A stretch of DNA of 64,000 bases, from positions 195,364 to 259,363 of the forward strand of contig KZ111165.1 in assembly GCA_002077045.2 (NCBI GenBank), written 5' to 3'. The notes under the pieces are model-generated. The model was not told where the DNA came from. It worked only from the letters and a program-made list of their open reading frames with translations, and did not search any database. Position 1 is the stretch's first letter. Each line of letters begins with the position of its first letter. Below, one piece after another: positions 30,657 through 40,387 of this stretch. The position numbers were made by a program, and so were the translations under genes. The stretch comes from Rachicladosporium sp. CCFEE 5018. Its lineage: Eukaryota > Ascomycota > Dothideomycetes > Cladosporiales > Cladosporiaceae.

Positions 30657-33596
30657 CTACCGTTTCCCTCCTCTTGCGCTCCAACCTTGCATACTTCGCC
30701 GCATGCCGAGTGTCGGTCCACGAGCTGCTACGGCTTGCATAGATGTCGTGTGCAGGCTCGCAGGCGGCTTGAACGGCGGGAGAGCTGCTGAAGTTGTGCT
30801 GGCTGGTGCTAAACGCAGATCTGCGTCGGTATGGTATGCGCGTGGACGGTCGATCGAGACTTCAGCAGTCGGGCTGGTGCGACTCTCGCTACCATGTCTT
30901 GCCCGACTCACAGCCTCGCAAGTAGTCGGCTGCCTCTTATGCAGCGGTGCTGTGCGTGGCTTGTGTGCGAGCAGAGATGCTAGCTTGTCCGGCGGCTTAT
31001 TCCGTTGTATCGATTCTGGGTTGAGATTCGAGATATCGCGTAGTGGCCTCGCGTGCGGTGGCAGGGACACAGGCAGCTCGCTCTCCGGCACTGGCTGCGC
31101 GTCCTCGACCGTCTTGGCCTTCTTCTCAAAGAACGTCGCAATGCTGCCCTGCCCTTCGATCTGCCGTTTCTTGCCTTTCGGACCTTGACCTCCCTGGTGC
31201 TTGCTGGCTAAACGATCCAGCTTCAGCGACTGCTTCTCTTCTTGCTCTTCCATCAAGTTCTGGAAGCGGTCCCTGACGCTGGTGAAGCCGAAGCCCGAAG
31301 CAATTGGTTCACTCGGGTGGGTCACACCATTAGCCCAAGACGCTGATCGAGCGTTGCCGAAGACGGGCACGGCAGGGTTCTGATGCGCTCCCTCCTGCCA
31401 CGATGCTTCAGTAAAGGGCATCTCGCCCGTCAATGGCCAATAGTTGTCTTCTTGTAAATCCAGCGCCGCAGTAGTGGTAGCAGTAGCCGCGACATCAGGG
31501 CATTCGCGTCGCAAGGTCACTGCAAGACTTTGCACTTCGGCATGCGAGATGCTCGGTCCGTGCTCTTCGAAGAAGCTGGACACGCCAGGCTGCTCGAGGA
31601 ACGACGACATCGTCGTGTCTTCTTGTCTTGTGCTTTTGCCTGGGCAGCTTAGGTACAGCATTGCCTGGGCTCTCGTCATACCGACATACAGCAGTCGCCG
31701 CTCTTCGTCGTTGTCTTCGGCGCGAGAGTGAGGTATGCTGCCTTCATAACATGCAGGTATGAAGACTACAGGCCACTCCAGACCCTTAGCTGCGTGAATA
31801 GTGGAGATAGTCACTTGATGGACCTTCTCTCCGTCTGCGACTGCTTTCTCGTCGATTGAAGCTGCCAGTGCTGCGTTTGCCAAGAATGCAGTCAGTGCAG
31901 ATTCCTCCACAGCCTCTTCACCATACGCAGGGGCGTGCGCTTCTTGCTCTCGGTCTAGCTCCGTGCTTGCTTGCACTTGTGCATCGATCGCCAAAGCCAT
32001 GAGCTCCTCAACGTTACTCCAGCGAGTCTCGTGGTCGTCAGGGTACTTAGTCTTGAGGTAATCTTGCAGGCCGATCATCTTCTGCAACTGTGCAAACAGC
32101 TCGTACAGACCGCTGGGTTCAGCAGCAAGCTTCCTTTGCAGCGTCAACACCACATTGACAAATTGCTCAATTCCTCTTTGGGCTGGTGCGTTGAGATTCG
32201 TTGTCACTTTCGTCCTGCCCTGCGCAAAGCCCAAAATCAGGGTCCATAGCGAAAGTCCCTTGTTGGAGGCTTCTCGTTGTAGACCCTCGACCGTTTTATC
32301 GCCAACCTTCCGACTCGGTACATTGATCACTCGAGCGAGAGCTTCGTTGTGACTCGGCTGGTCGATGACTCGAAGGTAGTCAAGCAGCATCTTGACTTCG
32401 ACTCGATCGTAGAACTTCATACCGCCAATCATCCGATAGGGCATACCAGCTGCCCCGAGTGATGTTTCGATCGGTCGTGATAGAGCTGCACTCCGCAGCA
32501 GGACAGCAAAGTCACTGAGCTCGAGCATGTTGCCCGTCAGAGCTCTCATCCGCTTGACCTCCGATGTCAGCCAGTCCGCTTCATGTCTTGCCTGCGGCAG
32601 CTTGCGAAGTACCGGTCGCTGTCCGATACCATGCGTCGCTTGTAGCTTCTTCGGTGGGCGACTCTCATCCTGCTCAATGATTTTCTGAGCTGCGTGTAAG
32701 ATGGCTCCAGATGACCGGTAGTTCTCTTCGAGGTTTACTGTCAGAGTGTCTGACCATTGCTCCTTCATGCGTCCGAGGTTCTTGATTTCTGCAGACCGCC
32801 AGCCGTAGATGCTCTGATCGGGATCGCCAACAATCGTGATGACATTCCGTCTCTGTGCCAGCAGGCTCATGAGCTCATACTGCACACCATTTGTGTCTTG
32901 AAACTCGTCCACAAGGAGAGCTTCCACGTTCGCCACGCATTCCGGATGCGACCGCAGCAATTCCACGCAGACCAGTAGTAGATCGTCGTAGTCCAGCAGA
33001 TTGCAAGCCAGCAGCTGAGCTTGATACAGCGAAAATACCTGCGAGAAATCCCGATGCTCTACGTTCTTACTGACGATGCTCGCGAACTGCTCAGCGCTCA
33101 CACCCTTCGACTTCTGCGTTGAGATCCGGCTCCTCGCAGCTGCCGGGTCCAGCTCGGATTGAGTTTGGGCGATGATTCGCTTCACAATAGCCTTCGAGTC
33201 CGTAGTATCAGCCACTCCAAAGTTGTCGCCCAAGCCGACATGCTTGCCATACTGGCGAAGATAGCGCAAAGCGATCCCATGGAAGGTGCCGATCTTGAGC
33301 TTCTTCGCAACTTCATCACCGACAAAGCCACGAATGCGCTCTTGCATCTCCCGCGCGGCCTTGACGGTGAATGTGCAGACGATGATGTTCCATGGCTTGA
33401 GCTGCCGATGGGCGATGAAGTACGCAACGCGTGCTGTGAGTGTTTTGGTCTTGCCTGAGCCAGGTGGCGCGAGCACTTGTAGCACGGATGCTTCTGATGT
33501 GACGGCGGTGCGCTGAGCGGTGTTGAGGCCGGTCAGGATGCCATCCATGCTAAGCTGGGGCGGATACAGAAGTGGTGGTTGTAGAGGTGGAGTCAA
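30657..33596 (-). CDS. SRS2: UvrD/Rep-family DNA helicase, Srs2-like, copy 1
   Basis: A 3'-5' superfamily-1 helicase that strips Rad51 filaments and limits recombination, in the nucleus. Single exon, 979 residues; MDGILTGLNTAQR at 33548 is an alternative start. Motifs: Walker A APPGSGKTKT, motif Ia TFTVKAAREM, motif II VDEFQDTN, motif III GDPDQSIYGWRS, motif IV ENYRSS, motif V TIHAAKGLEW, motif VI RLLYVGMTRA. The tail after ~690 is disordered and carries QGSIATFF (residues 816-823), a perfect Q-x2-I-x2-FF PCNA-interacting box. Srs2 is the only such nuclear helicase in most fungi. From 31423 rightward this copy shows no difference from copy 2, while the part encoding the tail has about a dozen. 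Confidence 0.92.
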   Translation of the reverse strand: MTPPLQPPLLYPPQLSMDGILTGLNTAQRTAVTSEASVLQVLAPPGSGKTKTLTARVAYFIAHRQLKPWNIIVCTFTVKAAREMQERIRGFVGDEVAKKLKIGTFHGIALRYLRQYGKHVGLGDNFGVADTTDSKAIVKRIIAQTQSELDPAAARSRISTQKSKGVSAEQFASIVSKNVEHRDFSQVFSLYQAQLLACNLLDYDDLLLVCVELLRSHPECVANVEALLVDEFQDTNGVQYELMSLLAQRRNVITIVGDPDQSIYGWRSAEIKNLGRMKEQWSDTLTVNLEENYRSSGAILHAAQKIIEQDESRPPKKLQATHGIGQRPVLRKLPQARHEADWLTSEVKRMRALTGNMLELSDFAVLLRSAALSRPIETSLGAAGMPYRMIGGMKFYDRVEVKMLLDYLRVIDQPSHNEALARVINVPSRKVGDKTVEGLQREASNKGLSLWTLILGFAQGRTKVTTNLNAPAQRGIEQFVNVVLTLQRKLAAEPSGLYELFAQLQKMIGLQDYLKTKYPDDHETRWSNVEELMALAIDAQVQASTELDREQEAHAPAYGEEAVEESALTAFLANAALAASIDEKAVADGEKVHQVTISTIHAAKGLEWPVVFIPACYEGSIPHSRAEDNDEERRLLYVGMTRAQAMLYLSCPGKSTRQEDTTMSSFLEQPGVSSFFEEHGPSISHAEVQSLAVTLRRECPDVAATATTTAALDLQEDNYWPLTGEMPFTEASWQEGAHQNPAVPVFGNARSASWANGVTHPSEPIASGFGFTSVRDRFQNLMEEQEEKQSLKLDRLASKHQGGQGPKGKKRQIEGQGSIATFFEKKAKTVEDAQPVPESELPVSLPPHARPLRDISNLNPESIQRNKPPDKLASLLAHKPRTAPLHKRQPTTCEAVSRARHGSESRTSPTAEVSIDRPRAYHTDADLRLAPASTTSAALPPFKPPASLHTTSMQAVAARGPTLGMRRSMQGWSARGGKR

Positions 33597-34147
33597 GAGA
33601 TCGCGCGAAGGAGACGCGCCTGCACGTGAGCACTTGGCGGATCTGCCTCAGCAGACTTGTGTATCGCATCTTTCTCACTCCACCACCGTTCCACCTCATG
33701 CTCTCATCGCCATACCCACCGCTGCGCATCACCTTGTCACAACGCTATCGAGACGGTCAGATAGCGCGAAATAGGGCAATGCCAGGGTGCACTCTCAGGA
33801 ATGTAACAGCAGCAGTGTGGACGAGCGGTCGAGCTGGTAGCAGCAAAAGCAAGCCTCCAGAATTCTGGAGAACGGACAGGTTCTTCTACTGGACACTGCC
33901 TTCAGCTCACGATGACTCAATGTCCATGGACATGGCGATTGAGACGTTGGGCATCACGCGGTAGTGCACTGAGTACGCAGGATTGCTGTAATCGCGGTGA
34001 AGACCAAATGCATTGAGTACCTCCATCCATCTCAGTTCAATTGCCATTGCTTTCTCGCAGTCCAATCTTAGCCACATCGGCTTACATCCTCCCATTCGTA
34101 GCCACTTCAGCTTCACTCTCATCTCTTTCTCCCCGGAGCCATGTCAT
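33597..34147. other. Helicase promoter region and 3' end of the ubiquitin protease (copy 1)
   Basis: 551 bp between the helicase start and the protease stop, both minus. A 130-codon plus frame at 33572-33964 overlaps the helicase start in antisense and is not called. Nothing else recognised. Confidence 0.55.
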
Positions 34148-35093
34148 TCATGCCTCCTCGCTCACGATCTTGTATAGCACCATCACCGCCTGACCCTTGT
34201 GTCCATTCTGCCTCATCGCTTCCGTCGCATCACACACGACATCGTCGTCAATCCTGACCCACTCCGACTCTCCGTTCTTCACTCCTGCACTTGCCCGGCG
34301 ACGGTCCACGAAGTAATGCCCGGCATTGCTGCTGATGCCCTTGTGCCTCACCACAACTTCGAGCCTGTACTTCATCTTGTGTGGCTGACTGAACTCGAGC
34401 TCACTTGGCAGCTCGACGATGGTGTTGATCTTTGAGCTAGTCATCCAGTCAACCCGGTTCAGTTTGATGACGAGGTTGTCCGGCAGCTTGCTGTAAGTCG
34501 ACACCTGATGCTGTGCTGGGTGACTACAGTTCGAGCACTTCATCTCCAGCTCCGAGTCGTCAGTCTTCCTCAGCAGCTCGGCCAGATCAGCTGGTCCTTT
34601 ATTTGGCACAGCAACGTCAATGAAGTTGCTCGGCACCTTGCGCGAGTCACCCTTGTGGTTGCATGACTTGCAGACCGGTGTCACTTGCTCCTCGACAGCG
34701 AAAGACTTCATCACTCCAGCGGCATCCTTGGTGAGCTTGTCTTGTTCGAGGTCGTCCAGAAGCAAGGTGTACAACTCGAAGCAGTCCTGCTGAGTGGCAC
34801 CGGTCATGTTGCGGCCAGTGCTGGCATTAATGTTGTCGTCCGGACATCCGAAGCCCAGCAGCTGCTGAAAGGCGTAGGCAGTGATGTAATGCTTGTCAGT
34901 GTCTCCAGATTCGCTGCGGAGGTCCTCGAGTAAGTTCCGGAGATGTTTGGCGATGCTGATGGTGTCCAGATCCCTGGCTCTCAGTGCAGCATTGACCTTC
35001 GCCTTCACTTCTGCCTTCAGTACTCCCAGCTTGGACTCTGCAAGCTTCTGCAGCTTCTTCGCTCCCTTCACTCCGCTCTTCTCCACGTCCATT
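34148..35093 (-). CDS. Ubiquitin carboxyl-terminal hydrolase (USP family), copy 1, N-terminus lost in the assembly gap
   Basis: Cysteine protease that removes ubiquitin. 314 residues are visible. Present are the QQD box (GATQQDCFELYTLLLDDLE), a zinc-binding pair of CxxC knuckles (CKSC near VEEQVTPV and CSNC later), VPSNFIDVAV, YSKLPDNLVIKLNRVDW, and the catalytic His box (SSNAGHYFVDRRR) with WVRIDDDVV after it. The catalytic Cys box (GNTCYMNS type) is not in the visible part and should lie about 40-80 residues upstream, inside the N run. The Met at 35092 next to the gap is therefore unlikely to be the real start. Which USP this is cannot be decided. Confidence 0.85.
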
Positions 35094-35193
35094 NNNNNNN
35101 NNNNNNNNNNNNNNNNNNNNNNNNNNNNNNNNNNNNNNNNNNNNNNNNNNNNNNNNNNNNNNNNNNNNNNNNNNNNNNNNNNNNNNNNNNNNN
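35094..35193. other. Assembly gap of exactly 100 N
   Basis: A 100-N run is the usual placeholder for a scaffold gap of unknown length. It cuts the ubiquitin protease on its left and the oxidase of copy 2 on its right. Frames read through it are chimeric artefacts. Confidence 0.97.
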
Positions 35194-37051
35194 TAGCCAG
35201 AGCTCTCTGGTGCAGCGGTCTGCGAAGGCGCGCCGGTGGCAGACTCGCCATTGTAGCCGGCTGTTGCGTAGTGTGCTTCTTGTGCCGCGATGATGGAGTT
35301 GACTGGTGCGTAGGCGTTCAGGTTCGCTAGGGCGTTGACTGCAGACGCCACGGACTCGTCAGAGAAAGCATCCTCGTTGTAGTCGGTAGCGATGAAGCGA
35401 GTGTCCTCTGGGTCGGCATAGCTGGTCGTGGAATTGTAATCGTAGCCCATCTCTGTCAAGAGCGTGACGTTGAAGACGTCCATCATGGCGTGATCTTCGT
35501 GGATCAAGTTGTGGCAGTGGAACATGTAAAGACCGTTCCAGGGGCCGTAATAGGCGAGGACTTGGACGATTTCACCGGGCTCGAGAAGCACGACGTCCTT
35601 GAGACCGGCAGTCTCGTATGGCAAGAGACCACGGCTGCCACCGGAGCGGCTGACGACTTGCAGATTGACGAGATGGATATGTACGGGGTGAATCGCCGGA
35701 CCGCCAGTGTGGCGAACCTCCCAGAGCTCCACTGTGCCTTGCGGTGGGCGAGCGAGAACACGGTTGTTTACGTTGTTAAAGTCGATACCATTGATGGTCC
35801 ACATGTCGTCGCCACCCATCTGGAAGTTCTGCGATATAATTAGTATATGCGAGAGGCAATCGGGTCGATAGTGTTATGACTTACGAAGACATGATCGACA
35901 GTCGTGCGCTTCTCGGGCCACTGGATGTTCGGGTTCAATACACTCGGCACGTCACCGTTGTTGCTGCTGTCGCTGACATTCTCGCCAACCTGGAAGAGCA
36001 TGACCTTGTCGGTATTCTGAAACTCCTGTACTTGCTGCTGCGCCATCTTGTTGCCCAAAGTGATGTTCTGGCCAGCGAATTTGCCAAAGTCGACGACAAT
36101 CTCGTACCGTTCGCCAGGCGAGATAGTCAGGTCATTCGTCTTCACTGGACCGCCAAACAAACCGGAGTCGGATCCAATGACGACGAAGTCGAGCCAGCTG
36201 CCGTCGGGGGCAACGAAGTAAAGGTCGTACGGTCGGCTGAGCGACATGTCGTACACGCGGAGACGATACTTGCGAGGCTCAGTGGCGAGGAATGGCCACG
36301 GCTGGTTGTTGACGTGGATGATGTCGCCCCAGAAGCTCATGCGGTTGCCAGTAGGGTCTGCGAGATCGCCATTGCTCTGGTACATCTTGTCGGAGATGGC
36401 AAGAGGCACATCGTACTTGCCAGATGGTAGACCAAGCGCATCCTCCTCGGGGTCGTAGATGATATAGATACCGGACTGGCCGTAGTATGCATCAGGCGCG
36501 GTGTGGCCATCAGCATGGTCGTGGTACCAAATCGAGCGTGCATTCTCGCTGTTTGGGTAGTAGTAGTCCTTCCACTGGCCAACCTCCATCTCGTCTGCCG
36601 CCCAGCCATCCCATGCAGCGTGCGTGTATGAGCCGTGGAGATGTACAGCTGCTGAGACAGTTCCCTTGTTGAGAAATCGGACGACGGTCTCGGTCCCTCG
36701 CTTGATCATGAACGTCGGTCCGGGTACTGTGCCATTGTAGCCCACAAAGTTCGCAGGTCCAAGATCAGGGTACATCTGTGCCTGGAATGCCTCAATCGTA
36801 ATCTCGTAGTACTCGACCGGAACGCCATTGACATTTGTCGTGTAGCTAGGTACTGCTACCGATCCAAGTGGCAATGTGTATTGGAACATGTAGTTATACG
36901 TCGGTGATCCAGCCGTCTGTCCCTGCCCTCGCCATCCTCGTGAGCCAGGTACCGATGCGGCATTTGTCCGTCCACCTTGTGGTCTTCCCCCGGATCGTTG
37001 AGCCACACACGTTGTCGCCGCCAACGCGACCGTGAAGAGCGAACCCAACAT
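35194..37051 (-). CDS. Bilirubin-oxidase-like multicopper oxidase, copy 2 (C-terminus cut by the gap)
   Basis: Secreted blue copper oxidase that couples one-electron oxidation of phenolic or tetrapyrrole substrates to reduction of O2 to water. Exon 1 is 35885-37051, exon 2 runs from 35828 into the gap, with a 56-bp intron. Residues 1-18 form a signal peptide (MLGSLFTVALAATTCVAQ). Copper ligands: H137/H139 (HLHGS), H177/H179 (WYHDH), H436/H439/H441 (HPVHIH), H493-C494-H495 with H499 and axial Met504 (HCHNLIHEDHAMM). The HCHNLIHEDH sequence and Met axial ligand are those of bilirubin oxidases rather than laccases. Unusual Arg/Gly-rich stretches follow the signal peptide. The frame is open across the site that is shifted in copy 1. 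The frame extends upstream to 37279 without stop, but the signal peptide argues for 37051. Confidence 0.9.
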
Positions 37052-40000
37052 ACTGACTAAGCTTAGCAGATAGTACGAAATGCGACAAAGAAAGGACACT
37101 GCCAAGGCAAGCCAATGGACGAGAACAAGTGACAGACCAGACGCATAGAAAAGATGAGACCGAACGACCTGCAGGAAATGATATACATCGGACCTGAGAT
37201 CCAGTGGGACCCTTGCAACATCCGAATCCACTAACCTTGCCCTGATACGGCTGGGTCGTCTAGTCCAAACTGCCTGCAATCAAGGCTTTGCGCCACCCAG
37301 CGCTGCAGATCCCAGACAGCAGGGCCCTGTCAGACAATGCCGAGAGTTGCGGCCGCCACGTTTCGGCGAATTGATAGAACTCAATTCAAGACTTGCTGTC
37401 TGCTTGGCTGGATCCATATGGAACTGGAGGCTCGGCGCTGACTCGATACGAAGAAGCTGCGTAGGTCAGCTTTCATGCAGTGTCAACAACTCGTAACGTA
37501 GTGCCGGTGGCGAAGCGCAGGAACAGTATTCTTCGCTACCACTGCCGCGAGGCGATCCACCATGGAGCCTCGTGCCGTGCTACGATGTGATAATTGCTGG
37601 TGCCAGTAGATCTGACAGGTTCCCTGGCAGCAAATCTCGAAGTGCGCCAAAACGACGGGCCCTGCATGCGATCGGCACTGCTGTGGCTGTGGTGCGGTTG
37701 AGCGGCTGCACCCGTGCCATAAGTGAGACAATTGTGAGGTACTGACGTCTTTGAGAGGGCTTCCCAGCCGGCAGGACTTTGTTCTGCCTCGCGCAAGCGA
37801 TAGCAGCGGCCCGATGTGAGTCATGAGAACAATTTCGTCTTCCTCTATCATCGCGGCGCCGCTCTCCAGGGCGTCGCACCGACGTCTTGACGTGACGGGC
37901 GCATCGCACAATACCATTCACCACCCTCGCAAAGCATTCCTCGGTCCTCCCAGCCGGGAGCACAATTCGGCTCGTCAAGCCAGCCACCACGTGTGCAGCT
38001 TTGCAGTGGACTCGTCTGGAGTCTTGTGCATGGCGCTAGAGCTGCACGTTCGGACATGCAGGGGTATCAATGCAAGATGGAAAACAAGTGTGGCACAGCT
38101 GCTTCCAAAAACAGCTCATGCTAAACGTCGTGTACCTCGATAGTGCCAAATAGAATGCTGCAACGTCGCACTCCTGCTGCAACAGTAACTGCCTCGGAAA
38201 TCAGCATCGTTAACGAAGCTCAAGAACGTCTATTGCTTGGCCAAACTCACCGAGATATTGGTAACGTTTAATGCCACCCAACCAGTCAGCAACGGCTGCG
38301 GAGCACATCTGTCTGATTCTGTCAACGTCCAGCACCCGAGCCACATCGGGATCCTGTCGGCGATTGAGTTCTGTCGATTTGAGCTAAAACGATAGCGCGC
38401 TCACGACTTCGGCCCACGCAGAAGGTGACGGCTAACGAACTTGCGACCTCATACGTCTCGCGAGACGAAGTCAAGACTCTGGGCTCTGACACACGAGGGC
38501 TTTGTCGCATCTCCGCCTCCAGAACTGCAGCGCGTAAGTTTTGCGCGATGGATCGACCGGTGACCTGGGATGGCATGAAGATGCTGACGGCATGCGTCCT
38601 TCGCACGCCATCCGGACTCGCTTGTCCCAGCCTTCTTCGGAGTTGGACGCCTATCTCACACTGGTGGAGTCTTACACCTGTCACGGCCGTTAGGGGTGTG
38701 CGAGCTTTCATCCACTCCATCCGGTGTTTCGCTATCGTGTACGTTCCGAGCAAGACGTGAAGAAATAATAAAGTCCGTCTAGGATTGCCGGCTAGCGTTC
38801 TCATCGGAATGTCAGTGAAGGCATCACTACGTCGTTAAGTCGTGGTTAGCATCGTGAGTGGGAGGCGATCGGGCGGCTGAAGCCGGTTCGCACGGCCTCT
38901 CGTGGACTCGATCGAGCTCACGCATCGTGCGCACAGAGCATGTATGCTTGTGACGAACAGCAGCACGGCAGCAGTGATCATGAGCCATCGCATCCTCCGT
39001 GCAAGCCCAGCAGTGCATACGGTAAGGTATCTTGCGAGAGAATACATGCAGGGCACCAGTGAGCCATCGGGAAGCTTGGCGCAAGCTACCACAAGTAACA
39101 GGAACTCAAAGCCCGTACATATAGCCTCTCATGCACATTCGCAAGTATATCTGTTCATTTTATTTCACCATCGAGTCTAGACCCACGCTACACGGTTACA
39201 CTGGCAAAAGTACATGTACCTGATGTATCCGCCACACTTACGCGTGCAGCTCCGCGCCAATGAAAGCCAGATCGACATTCAGATGTACCCAAGTCTCCTG
39301 CACGACTGGCTAGCTGTCATGAACAAGGCTGAGAATCTGACATACAGCTACACCGGCATGCTGGAGCTCGACATTGGCTACCTCGTCACACATACTGCCA
39401 TTCCTTCTCACCGCTCTATTTGAGCAGAGCTCCTACGACTACCACAGATTGGTGGCCAGGACAGCTCGCATTCACCGAGCCTGTGCTCACCGATTCCGCT
39501 GACGCTCAGGAAAGCAAAGCATCGCTCATACACTCCATAAACGAGCAAGTGGTCAGACGGAGCTTTCTAACATCCTGATGCTGAGCTATGTTGAGTGTGC
39601 TTCGACTCTTCCTTCCGCCTAGGTGGGTTTGCCGACGACGTCTATCCTTCGCGCAGGTATATTACCGACAAACCCACAGCACAGACGCCATCCAGACGAT
39701 CGTTGAGTGTAGACCTACGTCTCGGCGGCGATATTCCAATCATATTCCTGTACAAACTGAAATTGATTGATGATTGATGAGGGATTGCCGGAACACACGG
39801 TAGGTCGCAATTGATATCCGAGGGGTCACAGTTTCGCGTTAGCAATCGCCACTCACGTACTGATCGCGTACCCTGCCAACCTCTGCGATCACCCATTAAC
39901 AGAGCCCGAACAGCCAATTCCAGTACTCACCCACCTTGTCATCGCCCCGAATATAACAAAAGGGATGACCGTCCGCAAATCGTCTCGTATATCAAGCATT

Positions 40001-40387
40001 CACCCTCGCAGAATCATAGATTGCTTCGAGTGCAAGATGTCGTGCTACTGCGCTAGGATCAGGAATGCCAGCCCACAACTAGATGGAAGATTATGGCTTC
40101 GAAGCTGGTAGGGAATGCTGATCTCAATGATGTGCCTGTGAATGGTAGGTCGGTCTCCCCAGTAGGTGATAGAGACACCTCGCCCGAGATGTCCTGGTTA
40201 CTGCGAACATGAAGGTCGTGGTACACGCAGAAGTGTGTATACACGGTCGGGAAAACGTGAGCGGCAATCTGAAGAAGAGAATAATGAAAAAGGGCTTTGC
40301 AGGGAAAGTTATAAGGTAGGAGCTTGTACACGCGGTGTGGCAAATGTAGTGGCGGACTGGTGGGAGAAGCGTACGTCGTTCAGTCGT
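37052..40387. other. 3.3-kb region without a supported gene (copy 2)
   Basis: Counterpart of 8126-11451. It carries a 28-bp insertion at 39744-39771 and lacks the 13-bp tandem duplication of copy 1. A 69-codon plus frame (39214-39423) is kept in both copies with two amino-acid changes, but I recognise nothing in it. Confidence 0.6.

Larger units (their letters stand above)
6267..35093. repeat. Copy 1 of the 28.8-kb duplicated segment
   Basis: Every gene from the oxidase to the ubiquitin protease recurs in the same order and orientation at 35194-64000. The positional offset drifts (28927 at the oxidase, 28936 at SWC3, 28917 at the DHA2 transporter, 28896 at the monooxygenase, 28907 from the Zn2Cys6 gene onward), which reflects small indels between genes. 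By eye the copies differ by a few percent in coding sequence and more between genes. I did not compute identity. Confidence 0.95.
31423..35093. repeat. 3671-bp terminal stretch with no difference from copy 2
   Basis: Compared with 60330-64000. The last difference is C at 31422 versus T at 60329. Protein and antisense frames throughout are the same at a constant offset of 28907. Confidence 0.85.
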
